Source: Ooceraea biroi (taxonomy: Eukaryota; Arthropoda; Insecta; Hymenoptera; Formicidae). Taken from it: a stretch of DNA of 64,000 bases. The first letter of the stretch is position 1, and each line of letters begins with the position of its first letter. The stretch covers positions 2,692,464-2,756,463 of the forward strand of contig NC_039511.1 in assembly GCF_003672135.1 (NCBI RefSeq), in the 5' to 3' direction. A program made the translations under genes and the position numbers. The notes under the pieces are model-generated. The model was not told where the DNA came from. It saw nothing but the letters and a program-made list of their open reading frames with translations, and searched no databases. This document shows positions 12,101-25,800 of the stretch, piece after piece.

Positions 12101-14588
12101 ATATATCGTGTGTAAACTGAAAAGCACGTTGTCCGTGTGCGCATGGTGATACATTGTTGGCAATTAAGGTGCTGCGCCCGCGAGAACACGTCGCGTCTCA
12201 CAGTTGTTTGAATTTTAATGCCGTCTCCGCCGAAGATTTAGCGCTTCCGTTAAAGGCTTCGCTGTAAATTAAATTTCTCTCACTAATGTGCAGTACTTTG
12301 AACGCTAACTGCGGTATTTAGATGAGATTACCGTAAAATATCGCGCGCGACGCGAACGTATTACTACGAGCGACCATTATTCAGAACGAGACCCGAACTC
12401 CGAAGATCCAAGCTCCTCTTCCTTATCGAAGATCAAAGCCTCCTCGATAACCGTTAATGATCTGGAGATCACTCGTGTCAGTTTTGAATATCCTTGGCGC
12501 TCTCGACTTCCACTTGGCCTTTCCAGATGTTAACGATATTCCACGCGCCGAGAATAACGACGGCGCTCGATCATCGACAATTGTCACGCGATTGTCATGC
12601 ATCGTTATCTACCGTGGAGGCCCCATAGGTGAATCGAGTCGATTCGCATATCACCACGGGTAACGACGTCGATGTTGACCTGAGCGAGCACGAAGGACGA
12701 CATCCCTGGTCAGGGTTACGTGGCGTTACATAGAGAACATGTTAATCCCTCGCGTGCACCGCGTATTCAGATGTACACGCGCACAGACGTTCCCGTGGCC
12801 GTTTGCAAGGTGGTCAATCGGTTCAAGTGCCAAGAAATTGCCGGCCAGGTGTTTCGCCGTCTCGGAGGCGCGTAAATCTCTGGTAACAATGCGAGAGCGG
12901 AGTACAACGAACGGCCGAGGTCGAGAGTTCGAGTTCGGCTTAGTAAATGCCTTGGATATTGCACCGCTATTTCCTCCTCCTTAGTCGTGTAGCTTAGAAA
13001 TAAATATCGTGCATCAATCAGTCGCAAGTCAAAGATGGAGCAAAAATCGGAAGAGGAACGAATTTACCCCGAGCGTGAAGACAATGCTCTCCTTCCGAGA
13101 ATGCCGCGTAATTTTAGCATACCGTAAAGATATCACGCGCCTTTCTTTAAATTTTCCCCACGGGCTTTCGACAGGACGATAATATAAAAACTAATTGCCG
13201 GGCGACGAGCGAAGAGATGTATTTTTCGTCGTGTATAAAGCTTAATTACGGACGCGGCCGTAATGAGGGGTTTTGTCTCTCGAGATGCGGCGCAGCATCC
13301 TCTCTCGTAAGCCTCGAGCCGGGAATGAAAAAAAGGGAGGAAAGAGGAGTCTTGTTATCTTGATGGGAGGCCAATAAACGGATGGCAGCGGCGATACCTC
13401 GTCCCGCGCGGCACAATAAGCTGACAGCGGTTCTCCAGGCTCAAAGACGACCCCGGTCATTTTGTGCGGACTTTAATAAGAGACCTTTGCGACCTATCCG
13501 ACGCTGCTCGCGCTCGCAATCGTGAAGGTATTTTCCGCTTGGATCGCGATTTCATTCAAACGCTAAGAGATAAGTCGATCGCGAATCGCAATCGCGCCTC
13601 GCGCGACACCATTTTTCCTCATCTCGTTACTCATAATCAGTTGAAAATCTGGGACATCTTTGAATTACGATTCTTTATAAGAGTTTTCCTGAATGGAACA
13701 TGTATTCCAAATTCGTCGAAGAACTTTATGAAAGTGAATGAATGACGAATTGAGACGTTTGAGAAAGCAGAGAACGAAACAGGAATTCGCGATGGCAACT
13801 ATTTCTCGCTGACTTAAACATTTCCGGTTTCAAAAATCGGAGATCGTGTCTCGCGTTTTAAACTTTCTTTTTCACCGTTGCGGGGTACAGAGAGATATTT
13901 ATTCCGGCTCTTGGTAACGTAATACACGAGCGTCTGCACCGACATGAAACTCGTGTGCATTACCAATTAACCAAGTAATATCACCGATATATTACTCGCG
14001 GGGAGCAGATCGACAAGGGTAAATTCCACGAATAAGTTTGCGCAAGAATAAATTTCGCTTATGCAGTAAATATCCCGACGGTTGTAGCGTAATGTATTAT
14101 GCATGCGTCGTGTGTGCGTACGGTAGGAAAAATGCGCGCGTTTGCTTATCTATTTGTCTTAAGGGCGACACGCTAACGGCCGATCGTTACCTCATCGCGC
14201 GGGTCGCCCTTGAATATCCGAACGAGATAATTAATCCCGTCGCGAATGATAAATAGCGTACTTAACCTCGGGACACCTTGTTAGAGTCGATACGAGAGAT
14301 AGGTATAGGTACCGCGACTGGTAATGAAGGCGGTATTTGAAATTGATATGTCTTGTCCGAAACTCCAGCGACTCGGCAATTACCTCGCTGCCGGATCGCG
14401 CTCGCGATCGTTAAATATAATTAGTGTCATTTCTCCGGATACCCGAAAATTAATAAAATTTCCCCACTGTCGCGAAGCGTAATCGAAATCCACCGACAGT
14501 ATTTTTCACGACTGAATCCCTGCTGAACGTTTCTACCTAATCGCCTAATCGCTTCTCAGATGTGTTCTTAGGTAAATTCGATTCTCCT
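9184..14588. other. no recognisable gene
   Basis: I see no transposon end, RNA gene or conserved coding sequence in this 5.4 kb. An AT-rich patch lies around 10030-10270. CpG-rich stretches give overlapping frames of 60-130 codons on opposite strands (for example near 10380-10770), which is the pattern of chance openness rather than genes. Confidence 0.45.
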
Positions 14589-15315
14589 TTAAGGGGGGAG
14601 CCTGCTTTAGAACGCTGAAAATAAGGTATATTTTACGAATTGTTTTTGGAGAAACTATACAGCGGATCATTATAAAACTTTTATGCATTTATTAGTACAT
14701 GTTTAAAGATAAAAAAATTATTTGTTGATTTGAATATATCGCTTGTAGAGGTCGTCCTGGAGAAATCTTAGTGCAGCCGCGTCGCCGGCATTGCAAATTG
14801 GTGAGCATTCTCCTGCCTCCGAATTTCGTCTAAACTGAAAAATTGAAATATCTTCTCGTTATTTATGAATTCCCATCGTCGATGAACCAAAGAGAGAAGA
14901 AAAAAGTTGAAAAGTGCCAAAATGGTGGAGCTTGGAACACAAAAGTACGATTTTTAAGCAAAGTTTTTGAACTTTTTCATGCAAAAGTAATTGTTTAACT
15001 TAATGTTTTTATGAATGTTAAAGGTTCATCGACGATGGGAATTCATAAATAACGAGAAAATATTTCAATTTTTCAGTTTGGATGAAATTTGGAGGCAGGG
15101 GAATGCTCACCAATTTGCAATGCCGGCGGCACTAAGATGCCTCCAGGACGACCTCTACAGGCGATATATTCAAATAAAAAAATAATTTTTTTATCTTTAA
15201 ACATGTACTAATAAATGCATCAAAGTTTTAATATTGATCCGCTGTATAGTTTCTCTAAAAAAATTCGTAAAATTGTACCTTATTTTCAACGTTCTAAAGC
15301 AGGCTCCCCCCTTAA
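14589..15315. mobile_element. TTAA-flanked palindromic element, copy 1 (family B)
   Basis: TTAAGGGGGGAGCCTGC at the left end (14589-14605) is mirrored by its exact reverse complement at 15299-15315. The inverted arms run 14593-14888 and about 15023-15311, roughly 290 bp each with few mismatches, and are separated by about 134 bp of non-palindromic spacer. The whole 727-bp element would fold into one long hairpin. Flanking TTAA and G-run termini are shared with the element at 3659. There is no coding capacity, so it is a foldback-type MITE that must be moved by a transposase encoded elsewhere. The two arms differ by a small indel in the GCAGCCG...GGCATTG region. Confidence 0.9.
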
Positions 15316-18312
15316 GAGCCAGTTGAAACTCAAACGCGATTAATAAAGTCAGTCGAAGAGCCGTGTCGGTCTCGCGAATAGTTCGATTCGTGTCGTAAGA
15401 CCAGCGGTCATAACTGCGCGATGGTGCATAACGATCGGTGATTACGGTAATTGAATTAGAGGCCGTTTCCCAAGATAATCTTCGACGAGAGCGTTTATCG
15501 GCGATCGAGCCGAAATCGGCGCGAAGCGGCAGCGGGGTTCTACGAGCGGATGGCGACACGGCGGCGTCACAACACCGACGCCTCTGGCGAGGAGAAGTCT
15601 GGTCGATTTTGCATTGCAAATGTCCGCAATATTGGTGAGGGAAAACTGGCGAATCGTATTTTCAATTGTATTAATTGAATTGACCCACGCACTATCATTA
15701 GCCTAATCGAATCCCGCCGCGGCGCGTATAATCGCGAGCGATTTTCTCACGCTCGCGTACCGTGCAAGGTAAGCGCCGCGCGTGTAATGCACGTGTATGT
15801 ATGCAATACGCGTGTTACATATTACGTTGTTAATAAAGGCGGCCCGGGTGCCGTTCGCGCGAGTAAAGTCGCTTACTTAGCGGGGGCGTGTTACGACTTG
15901 GACGAATCGCGAAGAACGCGCGATACGGATCGATGCGGCTGCATTTACGATTGTGCGAAAATCTCCCTCCTTACTCCCCCTCTCGTACACACGTGAGTAC
16001 ACCTTATTATTTTATTTCCTTTTTCTCTGCTGTTTAGTCTTTCTCCCACGCGCGCTGTTTACGGTTTCTACTCCACGGACTGTGCTTCTCTCCGATCATT
16101 ATTGGGTTGTGCAATCGCGATTTGAAATGTACCTTGGGAACCTTCTGGCCCATTTCTCCCTTTTACTTTTAATTGTTGCGTCGAATACATTCCTTTTCCT
16201 TGGCAGGTTTCCATTGACATATAAAATGTCTTGAATTTCTGTTATAAAATGTGACTTCATTATGACATACAACAGACGACAAACATTCGATAAAGATTTT
16301 TTTTCTCAACAATATCTTTTTCTTTGACACTTTAATAATAATCTTAGTGATCTTTCTCTCTTTCTGTATTTTATGATATTTTTCATTTCGCTCAGTTCGT
16401 CTTCAATTTCTGTCTCCGAACGCGCGGAACGCTTTTCCGTCAGTCTTGCAGATCGCTGGCCATCACGCGGGATGCATCCGATAAGCCGAACAGCGAAAGT
16501 CGTTCGCAGGGAATGGTACTCTCACTCTCGACGACCCAGAACTCAGAATCAGATGCATACGGCAATTCATACTTGCGAGGCGAAGTGAGCTGTGCAAACT
16601 TGTCGCGTAAATCGCTGCGGCGCGCGTTGCACTCGGGGCGACGGTGTACTCTCGTTGCATAGCGCGATGGTATGCAGAAACTGCTAAAGCGCAGCATCGT
16701 AAACCTTGCGTCTCCCTTTTCCTCTTCCTGCCCCTTTCTATTGCCGTCTCCCTCGCTTTCCGCCACTCTATCGTCCTTTCGCCGTCTTCGTCGGTGAATG
16801 GAATCAGCCCCAGCCTCTCTCTTTTCTTCTCTTTCTCTCTTCCTCGGCCAGGTTGGCAAGTGGAGCACGTCTATAAAATAAATGGCGGCGAACCTTGCCT
16901 GCTCCGGTTGCTATTGAACTTTAGCAGTCGCCGTAAACCTTTGTGATTGCTCCTTTTCCGGCCGCGTCGCGCGCTATCGATCTACGATAAAATCGCTCGT
17001 TCCTATCTACCGATCGTCCCGACGAGCCTAAGTGCAACGTTAATGAGACCGCGCGGGAATGCACTCGCGATTATGCTGCAATACTTGCATGCGCAGATAA
17101 GGGATAAGACCAGAGCGGATAACTCGAGCGCGCGTTTCGCCCTGAGACTGGTTCCAATTTAGTTATCGCTTATGTTAAATTGCAGCGATTAATTCCATGC
17201 TTTTTAAATCGCTGGACACGTTAGGCGACGTTGATATCGGTTTCTTGCGAGAGAAAATAATTAAAATCGTACAATGTTGAGAATTTATAGCGAAATATCT
17301 ATGAGAAAACGTAGCAATCCTTTTGATATTGTCAGATTTTAGGAAATTGATAATAAATTCTATCTAAAAACGTTCTCTTTCGATATTTTCTGTTCTAAAG
17401 TCGCGAAGAAGACGACTTTGCAAACTTATCGCGAGAAAATTATACATTACAGTTTTGTTTTTGTTGTGAAGAAAAATCGCTGATCGAGAATAAAGTCGAG
17501 AGCCATCAAAGCTCCTGTACAAACAACAAACTTTGCTACTTACGCGCTGGAAAAAATCTGATTGCAGCGCACATCTCCGCTCCGCCTTTTCCGGTTTAAT
17601 CGATCCATTAAGCGTTTATCGCCGTTTAATTCCGCGCTAATGCACGAGTGGTAGCCCCGGGCTACGATCTCGTTTTTGCTGCTCTCGATTAACGCTCGCC
17701 GCGGTCATCGCGTCGCTGAAACCATCAGCGCCGTCGTCCCCATAAAACCCACTATGCAATCCCGTAAGTCTCTGGCATTATGGATATTATCTTAGGCGAG
17801 TTTTTTCGAGCTATCGGAATGACGGGCACTCGCAAAAACGTTCCGGGATCGAGCCCAGCCGTCTAATTAGATCACCGTGCCACGGGATGTATGCCTTCAT
17901 CGCGCTGCACTCACGTGGTCGCATTTTTTTATTTCGAGCACATCACCACTCCGTAGCAATCCTCCGCGCAACACGAGGATGGGTTCATTTGCGACTGCTT
18001 GCGAAACACGTCCCGTCTGCGTCGTTTACATAAGCGTCCACTGCACAATCGATCTCCGGCGGACGGGCGGGCGGACCGATCGATCGATCGGCTGATCGGG
18101 TGATCGATCAATCCGGGCGTTCGAAATCGCGGGTACCATTATCATACCGCGGCGGTCACTCTGCGATGTAATTATGATCTGGTGAGCAGCGGCCATTGTG
18201 TCGGCCGTTCCGCAAGAAGCCGCCTGGTATTTTAATTATTAATCAATTCCGCTCTGAACGTTGGGTGAACGTCGCTGCACGCGAAAACGAACGGACGCCG
18301 CTGGAGTCGTAA
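15316..18312. other. no recognisable gene; lies between the two palindromes
   Basis: This stretch separates the two inverted copies of the palindromic element. A possible mariner-type terminus (TTGGGTTGTGCAA preceded by TA) lies at 16100-16114 without a partner. The 142-codon minus-strand frame near 16440-16868 is Arg/Glu-rich and overlaps plus-strand frames, and I regard it as chance. A short GATC repeat lies near 18077-18090. Confidence 0.45.
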
Positions 18313-19040
18313 TTAAGGGGGGAGCCTGCTTTAGAACGTTGAAAATAAGGTATAATTTTACGAATTTTTTTTGGAGAAACTATACAGCGGATCATTATAA
18401 AACTTTGATGCATTTATTAGTACATATTTAAAGATAAAAAAATTATTTTTTTATTTGAATATATCGCCTGTAGAGGTCGTCCTGGAGGCATCTTAGTGCA
18501 GCCGGCATTGTAAATTGGTGAGCATTCTCCTGCCTCCAAATTTCATCCAAATTGAAAAATTGAAATATTTTCTTGTTATTTATGAATTCCCATCGTCGAT
18601 GAACCTTTAATATTCATAAAAACATTAAGTTAAACAATTATTTTTGCATGAAAAAGTTCAAAAACTTTACCTAAAAATCGTACTTTTGTGTTCTAAGCTC
18701 CACCATTTTGGCACTTTTCAACTTTTTTCTTCTCTCTTTGGTTCATCGACGATGGGAATTCATAAATAACGAGAAGATATTTCAATTTTTCAGTTTAGAC
18801 GAAATTTGGAGGCAGGAGAATGCTCACCAATTTGCAATGCCGGCGACGCGGCTGCACTAAGATTTCTCCAGGACGACCTCTACAAGCGATATATTCAAAT
18901 CAAAAAATAATTTTTTTTATCTTTAAACATGTACCAATAAATGCATCAAAGTTTTATAATGATCCGCTGTATAGTTTCTCCAAAAACAATTCGTAAAATA
19001 TACCTTATTTTCAGCGTTCTAAAGCAGGCTCCCCCCTTAA
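18313..19040. mobile_element. TTAA-flanked palindromic element, copy 2, inverted
   Basis: This 728-bp copy has the same termini and TTAA sites as the one at 14589. Arms run 18317-18605 and 18740-19036. Its spacer (18606-18739) is the reverse complement of the spacer in copy 1, and the arm carrying the longer GCCGCGTCGCCGG-type segment is here on the right, on the left in copy 1. The two copies are therefore in opposite orientation, 3.0 kb apart. The sequence left of it (ATTAA) and right of it differ from copy 1's flanks, which supports independent insertion. Confidence 0.9.
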
Positions 19041-19486
19041 GTTGCCGTTCGAAAGGATGTCGAAAGGAGACACCCGATAGGATGCTCGAAAGGAGTATTT
19101 GAAAGGATATGTATCGCTTTCCTCGCCAGTGCGAATGCGGGATGCTTTAATATTGTCATAGCCGTGCGTGCCACGTACGCCAGATGAAACGTAGAAACAT
19201 CTTCGAGCGTAGCAGCCGCATCGGCCTGCGGGCGCGACCTCGAAAAGCGCATCCACCGGCCGATATTTCGCGGCACGTATCGCCGCGTTATTTATAGAGC
19301 GAGAGAGAGTGAGAGAAGAGCAAGCGAATTTTTCCGCACAAGTATGAGAACATAATTGCAGGCTGCGTCTGCGAAAAGGGGCGAGAAAAGAGGCGCGTTG
19401 ATAAGCCGGACGACTTGCTTGACAAACGACTCGAATTCCTCGCGGCGCGAAGCATTGTGTGGCGTTTTTAATTATTCGCTGGTATA
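19041..19486. other. no recognisable gene
   Basis: This is short unassigned sequence between the palindromic element and the next candidate element. The long minus-strand open frame that crosses into the element end shows no known motif. Confidence 0.4.
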
Positions 19487-19851
19487 CAGGGTGTCCCAGA
19501 TTCGCGTATAGCTTAAGCAAGAAAATTGTCAACGATTTTAAGGCGCGTAATATTTTCTCAAAATTAATTGTGCGACATTCTTCTCCTCATCTTTCATAGG
19601 GACAACTGAATCAGGAAATAGTATTTTGATTTAAATAAAGATTAACTAAAAGTTAAACAAGGAATAAACCTTTTGTTTTATTCGCAATCTGGAAAACTAA
19701 ATCTCGTAAGAGTTTACTTCTTTCGCTGCATATAACTTGAAAATTAATGATGTTTGAGCGATTTTATTAAGGAGAAACTCAGGCTCCAAGACTTTGGTCG
19801 AAGATCAGAGCGCTCAGGCGAGAGAAAGCCTGGAGAACATAAGACATCCTG
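19487..19851. mobile_element. possible TA-flanked MITE with CAGGGTGTC-type ends
   Basis: TATACAGGGTGTC at the left (19483-19495) is matched by the reverse complement TATACAGGATGTC at the right (19843-19855), 12 of 13 bases. The two ends bound 365 bp without coding capacity. TA(TA) borders fit Tc1/mariner-type insertion. Similarity beyond the terminal 13 bp is weak, so this could be coincidence or two solo ends. Confidence 0.35.
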
Positions 19852-22800
19852 TATACGGAGAGCGCATCCTCGAAGGACAGTCGCGGCCTGCGGCGCGGCG
19901 AGTGATACCGAAAAATGTTTATCGCCGAATATTCCGTATCTCGATTATTTATAGACGCGTGCGCGGAGAGAGGCCCGTAAATCTGCGGGATCATTTTTGC
20001 ACGACCGGAGTTATAATTATGGGATACTTGGAGAGCCCGAGAAAAGGTGCGGCGATTGTGCATGCTCTCGGCCGTACACGTTGATAGAGACTCCTCGGCA
20101 AGTGCATCGCGCGCGAAACAAATGACGCTCGAATCTTTATGACCAAAAGGCAATCCGCATCTTTCACTTCTTAACCGGCCACGACGAATACATCCGTTTC
20201 GGTTATCCGTGCTCCAATAAGACATATCGTTAGTAATAAGATACATATACAATGTATCAAAATATTATCTTCATGAATTTTTCTTTATGCTAATTTTATC
20301 GTGCACTAATAAGAAGAAAATTAGGCGAACAGAAGAATTTTCAAAGATTTCTTAGAAATGAATTTGTTCTGCTCAAGTCAATAAGAGACTTACAGAATAT
20401 ATCAATTTTGATAAATTTCTCGATATTATTATAATAATCAGTCGGAAATAAGAAAACTGTGCCACGGACAGATAATACATTTACAAGATAATATTAAATA
20501 TTGAACCAGATTAGCAGAAGCGAATTATTCCCACGATATACGTTCTCGCTTGTCGATCGTCTGTCCGTCACTTATCTTCACGAACCTCGACAGAACGTGT
20601 AATCACGTGTGAGAGAGTAAAGCCTGACGCTGCCGCAAAAGTAGTCGCAGCAGCTGTAGCTACGAAAGGAACGCGACAACGTGCTTATCGCTTGCATTCC
20701 GACTTTTTCTCCGGCCGCGATTCCGCGAGAAAGTGGGCGAATTTCCCACCTTCGAAGCGAGTGGTGAGGCCAATGGACACGTTCCTCGAACGTACTCGAA
20801 CGAAAGTGAGAACACATCTCTGCCTCGGAGAGGCCACATGAAGGCCACGAACCGCCCACCTGCTCGACGGCACGTTACACTAAGGATTATCTGATCTGTA
20901 ATAACGAAACGAGCATGTGCCAATCGCCCTGGCAAGCTCTAATTGCGACGAATTGCGATGTCTCTACCGTTTCGTCGCGTCGCTCGTTCGACGGAGAATT
21001 TAATGGCGATCATCACGTAATCGCCGTGATCGCGTCAGATGGAAGAGCCGGAAATGAGCTGGCAACTTTTTGCAAGTTGGCCAGATCTGATTGCAGTAAT
21101 CGATACAGATCTATAATGTTATGACAGTTATTCGGTATTATTGCTACGGTGCTTTTTTATTTAAGGATTTCCGCACGATTAGATCATTGAAAAGGATCGC
21201 ACACGAAAAAGAAATTTCTTTCTTCACTGTTTTAAGATGTTATGATTGAAGTAGTATGATTAAGTAGTAGAGATGAAACGTTCGAGGATCCGATATTACA
21301 TGAAACATAAATTGAATAATACTTGCAATTTTATTCCGTTTCTTCAATTTGGAATGCTGATGAGAGCACTTTTTTTGTATTAACTTTGCATTAACTTAAT
21401 TTGCCGTTATTCAAAATTGTTAAAGTAAAATACGGAGTCGTGTAACGATCGAGACGAGACATCACACAGGCAAAATATTTTCTAACGGACGATGCTTCGC
21501 ATGTTCGTACGCGGTCTCGGCGAGACCGCAAAAAGATCGGACGAAGATCGTGCGCAAGAAATGCTTCTGCATACGATTCTCGCGAATGCTCTCACCACAA
21601 ATTCCGATGTAACTGCTAAGTTGTCCGTTCGACTCCCATCATCGGAGTATCAATCGCCAACGGGCATTTTCGTTCGTTCTCTTTTTACGCTCGTATGTTG
21701 CCGATGTAAGACGATACTTTAATGGGATTCGTGTCCAACGGGCCGATGTCGGACGCCGCGTCGATCAGAATTCGATTTCCGCGAACGGTCCAGAATGATC
21801 ATCCAGCGAATCCATCACGATCAGCAATTACGATCGGCAAACTAAGTGCAAAATGGAAGTCGGCAGGCGTATTCGCTCGTTCTCCGTATCTGCGTTTCTC
21901 CACATCTCTTTGAAAGTTCGCGTCCGCTTCGAGAACTCCCCGCGCGTGCAGAAATGTACAATAATTCCGAATCCCCGGAGAGATCGACTATTTTGACGTA
22001 AGATTAACTACCTATTGAAACCACTCGCAGATTACAAGATCATTATGCGGCGACGTTATAATTTATATCGCGCGCTCGAGTGCGAGATTCTCGTTTCCAC
22101 CCTCCGACTACCCTGTCATATTTTTCGCAACGCTGTTCGGAGCAGGCGAACTTGGTTTAGGGCCACGAGCACGCCGGAATGTGCAGTCTGCCGGCGGCGC
22201 GACGCCGATCGTATCTATCCGGCATAAGGAAGCATGATTTACGATTGGCACGGCGGCGACTATCGAAATTCGTCGTTGCTCCCTTCGGCTCGCCTTTCGT
22301 CTTTCCCACCGAGCGGCCGCGTCCAGTCTCGATCGGCACGCTTGCACGATGCGTTTCCATAAAGCCTGCACAGGCTCGGGACTTGGGATTGCCTAGGCCC
22401 CCACTCGGATAATTAACACGGTATTAAGAGTTATCTCCGCAGGTCCATCGTGGATCCCTCTCTCTCTCTCTCTGTTTCTCTGTCTGTGTCTCTCGCGAAA
22501 CGCCTTCCTCCCAGCTCCAACCGATGTTCGCCTAGCGTGAGTTACGGCCTTCTCTCACGCCAGGTCGCGTTTCTCGCGTCCGCGCGAAAAAGCGAGCGTC
22601 TCACGCACCCGGTGAGCGTATCGCTATTGCCGGTTAAGTAGTCGCCAGCGAGTTCACCATTCATCACGTTGGTTTCACGGTGGCGCAAGTAACGAGGGTA
22701 ACTGATAAAACGGCGACAATGTGGCTTGATTGGGCATTGCCGACCTGGACTCGTGCTCCTCGCGTTTCTCGCTTTGCACTGGTTTAATTGCGAAGTACGA

Positions 22801-25800
22801 TTTACGTCGTATAATTTCAGTTATGCATATAGTACATCGTATGCATATTTATCGCGATTGCGCAAATGTACGATACAAGAGGGTTTTATGATGAAACACA
22901 TTTTCGCAAGCATTTTAAAGTTAATTACTAAAATTTGACTTTTAGAGTTGATTATCGAGGCACGTGGAATTATCGTAATTTTCAACAATAATTAGCTTGT
23001 GGAAGAAACACGCGGTTTGAACGTTCGCAAGCAGCCATCCGGAAATCGCTCGCTCGTACGTTCGGAGAAACAGTATATTTTGAGTGTGCGGTACAAATTG
23101 AATCGGACCCGCTCGATATATCAGGAGTAATAATTCTGCCGGTATAAATTTAGCCGAGCGGGTGTCCATCGATAGTGAATGCGTTACCTCGATCTTTCGG
23201 CTCGGCATCGTCGGCATCGTAAATCGCGAGATCTCTTGCTCGCGGCGGATCCCACTTTTGGCTGCCGCCATACCAGAGAGAGAAAGAGAGAAAGGAAAAG
23301 AAGTTCCTGCCAACGTGTCGGCCTTTATGGGCACCGTTACGAATCGCCGTGAAATCGTCGTGGAGCGAATTGCGACGGCGGCGGCGGATACATCGCCACG
23401 TGAATTACGCGTCGGCCGATCCTTCCGCCCTTGGCTTCCTTCTCTATTCCTGCCACGAAGACGCGTCTGGTGCGCAATTTTAAGACGCCGCGGAAACGCT
23501 CGCGCGCGCAAACTTGCATCCGTAAGGAAAGCGCAGCTGCAGTGCGTCATAAAGATTCATGCTTCCCGCTACATCGCGTCGCGTTTCGTAAAAGGATAAC
23601 GGAATGCGCGATAACACGATACACGAGACGCGTCCGCGAGGGAGAGAAATATCGGTTTTTGATATCCTGCCGGAATGAGATTTATCGCCTTTCGCGAATG
23701 CGCGTCGGCTCGACTGAAATATCGCACGTCATTTACACGTGTACCGGTCTCTCCTTGAAACCTGACGGAGAAATTGCGGATTATTAAACGTTATACATAC
23801 GTATGTACGTCCTGCTGCTGGTTTAAGCCAATGTAGAACAAAGTCCAAAGAAACAGAAAAGTGCCGTCTAAAACCCGACGATCGCCACTTCGCCCGGTTG
23901 CATCGAAACTTTTATTCAGGAGAGACGGGCGGATTCCAAATACGATCTTCGGCGATCCGTGGCGATCTCGCTCCTCCCGCTCGGCGAGCGCGGATCGCGC
24001 GCATTCCGCACCATTACCGTCCGGAGCGTTCTCTTCGTCCATCCAGAGAGAATATATTCTGAAACTTTCGCGCAGTCGCGTTCGAGCGTGAAGGTCCCAA
24101 GGAACTCTCGTGATAGCCGAGACGAAAGTCCCGCGAGCGTCTTCTCACGGTGGCTCGAACGCCGATTTACCGACGCCCGATTTCCCTGTCCGCCCACCTG
24201 CGGCTCTCGTTTCGTCTCTCGACGGAGGTGTCGCGGGATAATGAAAGCCCGAGGAGAAGAGAGAGACCGAGAGCAGGGAAGGGAAAGAGACACGCGGGAA
24301 CGGCGACGCGAACGGAGGATACTTGCCGAGAGGAGAATGGAGCGGAGGATACGAGCCGAGTCGCGCACGGGTCGAGGCGTATTAGAGGCGTAGGCACGTT
24401 CGACACGGCGCAGATGAATCGCCGAGGGTCGAAAGGTGGCCGATAGATGTACTGAGATTAGAGCGCCTCGGCTATCTCGATTTCACCGGTGCGGATCCCA
24501 TCGACGATCGCGATCACACGTGTGCCGTATTGAAATCGGGTATTTCGTTTCACCAGGAAGCTGAGGAGAGATCCCGCGCACACAAGAAATATAGCATCGT
24601 CCTGACGCGGATGCTACCTCCTCCACGCTCCTCCACGACTCGATTCCGCGCGGAAATCGACCGCTAATCGAAGATGCTCGCCGCGTCGCGATTCCGGAAG
24701 AGAATTAATTCGTTGTTGTTGGATTCCACGATCTCGTGATGACTAGAGCGGGCATCGATCGACTACTCTAGCACAATCGGAAAGATTGGAGTAATTTCGG
24801 ATATAACTATTCTCCTCTGATTTCAACTTTCACTCTTCAATCGTAATTTGCGGTATTATTTCGCAGCAATTGTGAAATATGGATTAATTCTCGCGTAATG
24901 CCTGATAATTCAGAAATTCCCGCGTATTATGTAGCATTTACAGTCTAGATCCGCAGTATACCACGTTACGTGTACGTTAATGTTACGTTACGCAATCAGC
25001 TCTGCGTTATCGCGCGTAAAAACGGTTCCGCGAGGGATCTCAATTTCCGTCGGTTTGTGCGGCGCTTTGTTCATCGGTCCAACTGTTCCCTCGGAGGAAT
25101 CCGGCGGATAGGACATAAACCTAGCCTGTGCGTGGAGGCGACTCTTTCCACGGTGACCGTCAAGGCGTTTACGACTCTCGGGTTCGACAACCCGGTACAA
25201 TGTATTCCGTAACGATACCGGTGGATCGCGCAAACAAGCCGGTGTCATTAATTCCGACTGATCGGACCATATCTCAAAATTATCGCGATGACCATCGACG
25301 GAGATGTTCCCGTTACTTCCTCCTCCCGCGTGAGAATAACGGTGGATCCCGCTCGCGGATCTATCGCCCGATAGATCAATAATGTCTGCGCCTGTCGTCG
25401 TTCGTCTAACCATTCGCGGTTTTCATTCATCCGCGATACGGATCGCGCGGATCGCGGCGACACGCCGCCGCCGGCGATGATGCTCGCTTGCCTTCTCTGA
25501 ATCGCGGCGTAATCTCGCGCGAAAAGATCGCCGATTACGCGTGGTAATCGTGATCTCTCCAATTGCGTAAATCGCGCGGGACGCGCGTCGCATTCGTGAT
25601 TCCTGGCGATGAATCTTCCTCGAGATACCTATCGTCGCGTGTCATCGGAGGCGATGATCCCGGCGACGACGTCCACGATGATCGACGACGATCGACTACG
25701 ATAATCAAACGTCTCTGCGAAACTAATCGCGAATCCTCCGGCTGCGTCTCGCGATTGCGTACATTATTAGATGCGATAGATGTGCTTATGTGTGCATGAC

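Noticed and set aside
22430..22541. Acceptor-like CCGCAG with open frame to a GTGAGT donor
   Set aside because: The frame consists mostly of CT-repeat-encoded Ser-Leu-Val, so its openness is not informative.
22942..23599. Overlapping 202-codon minus and 145-codon plus frames
   Set aside because: Both strands are open over the same CpG-rich stretch, a hallmark of chance openness; neither product resembles a known family.
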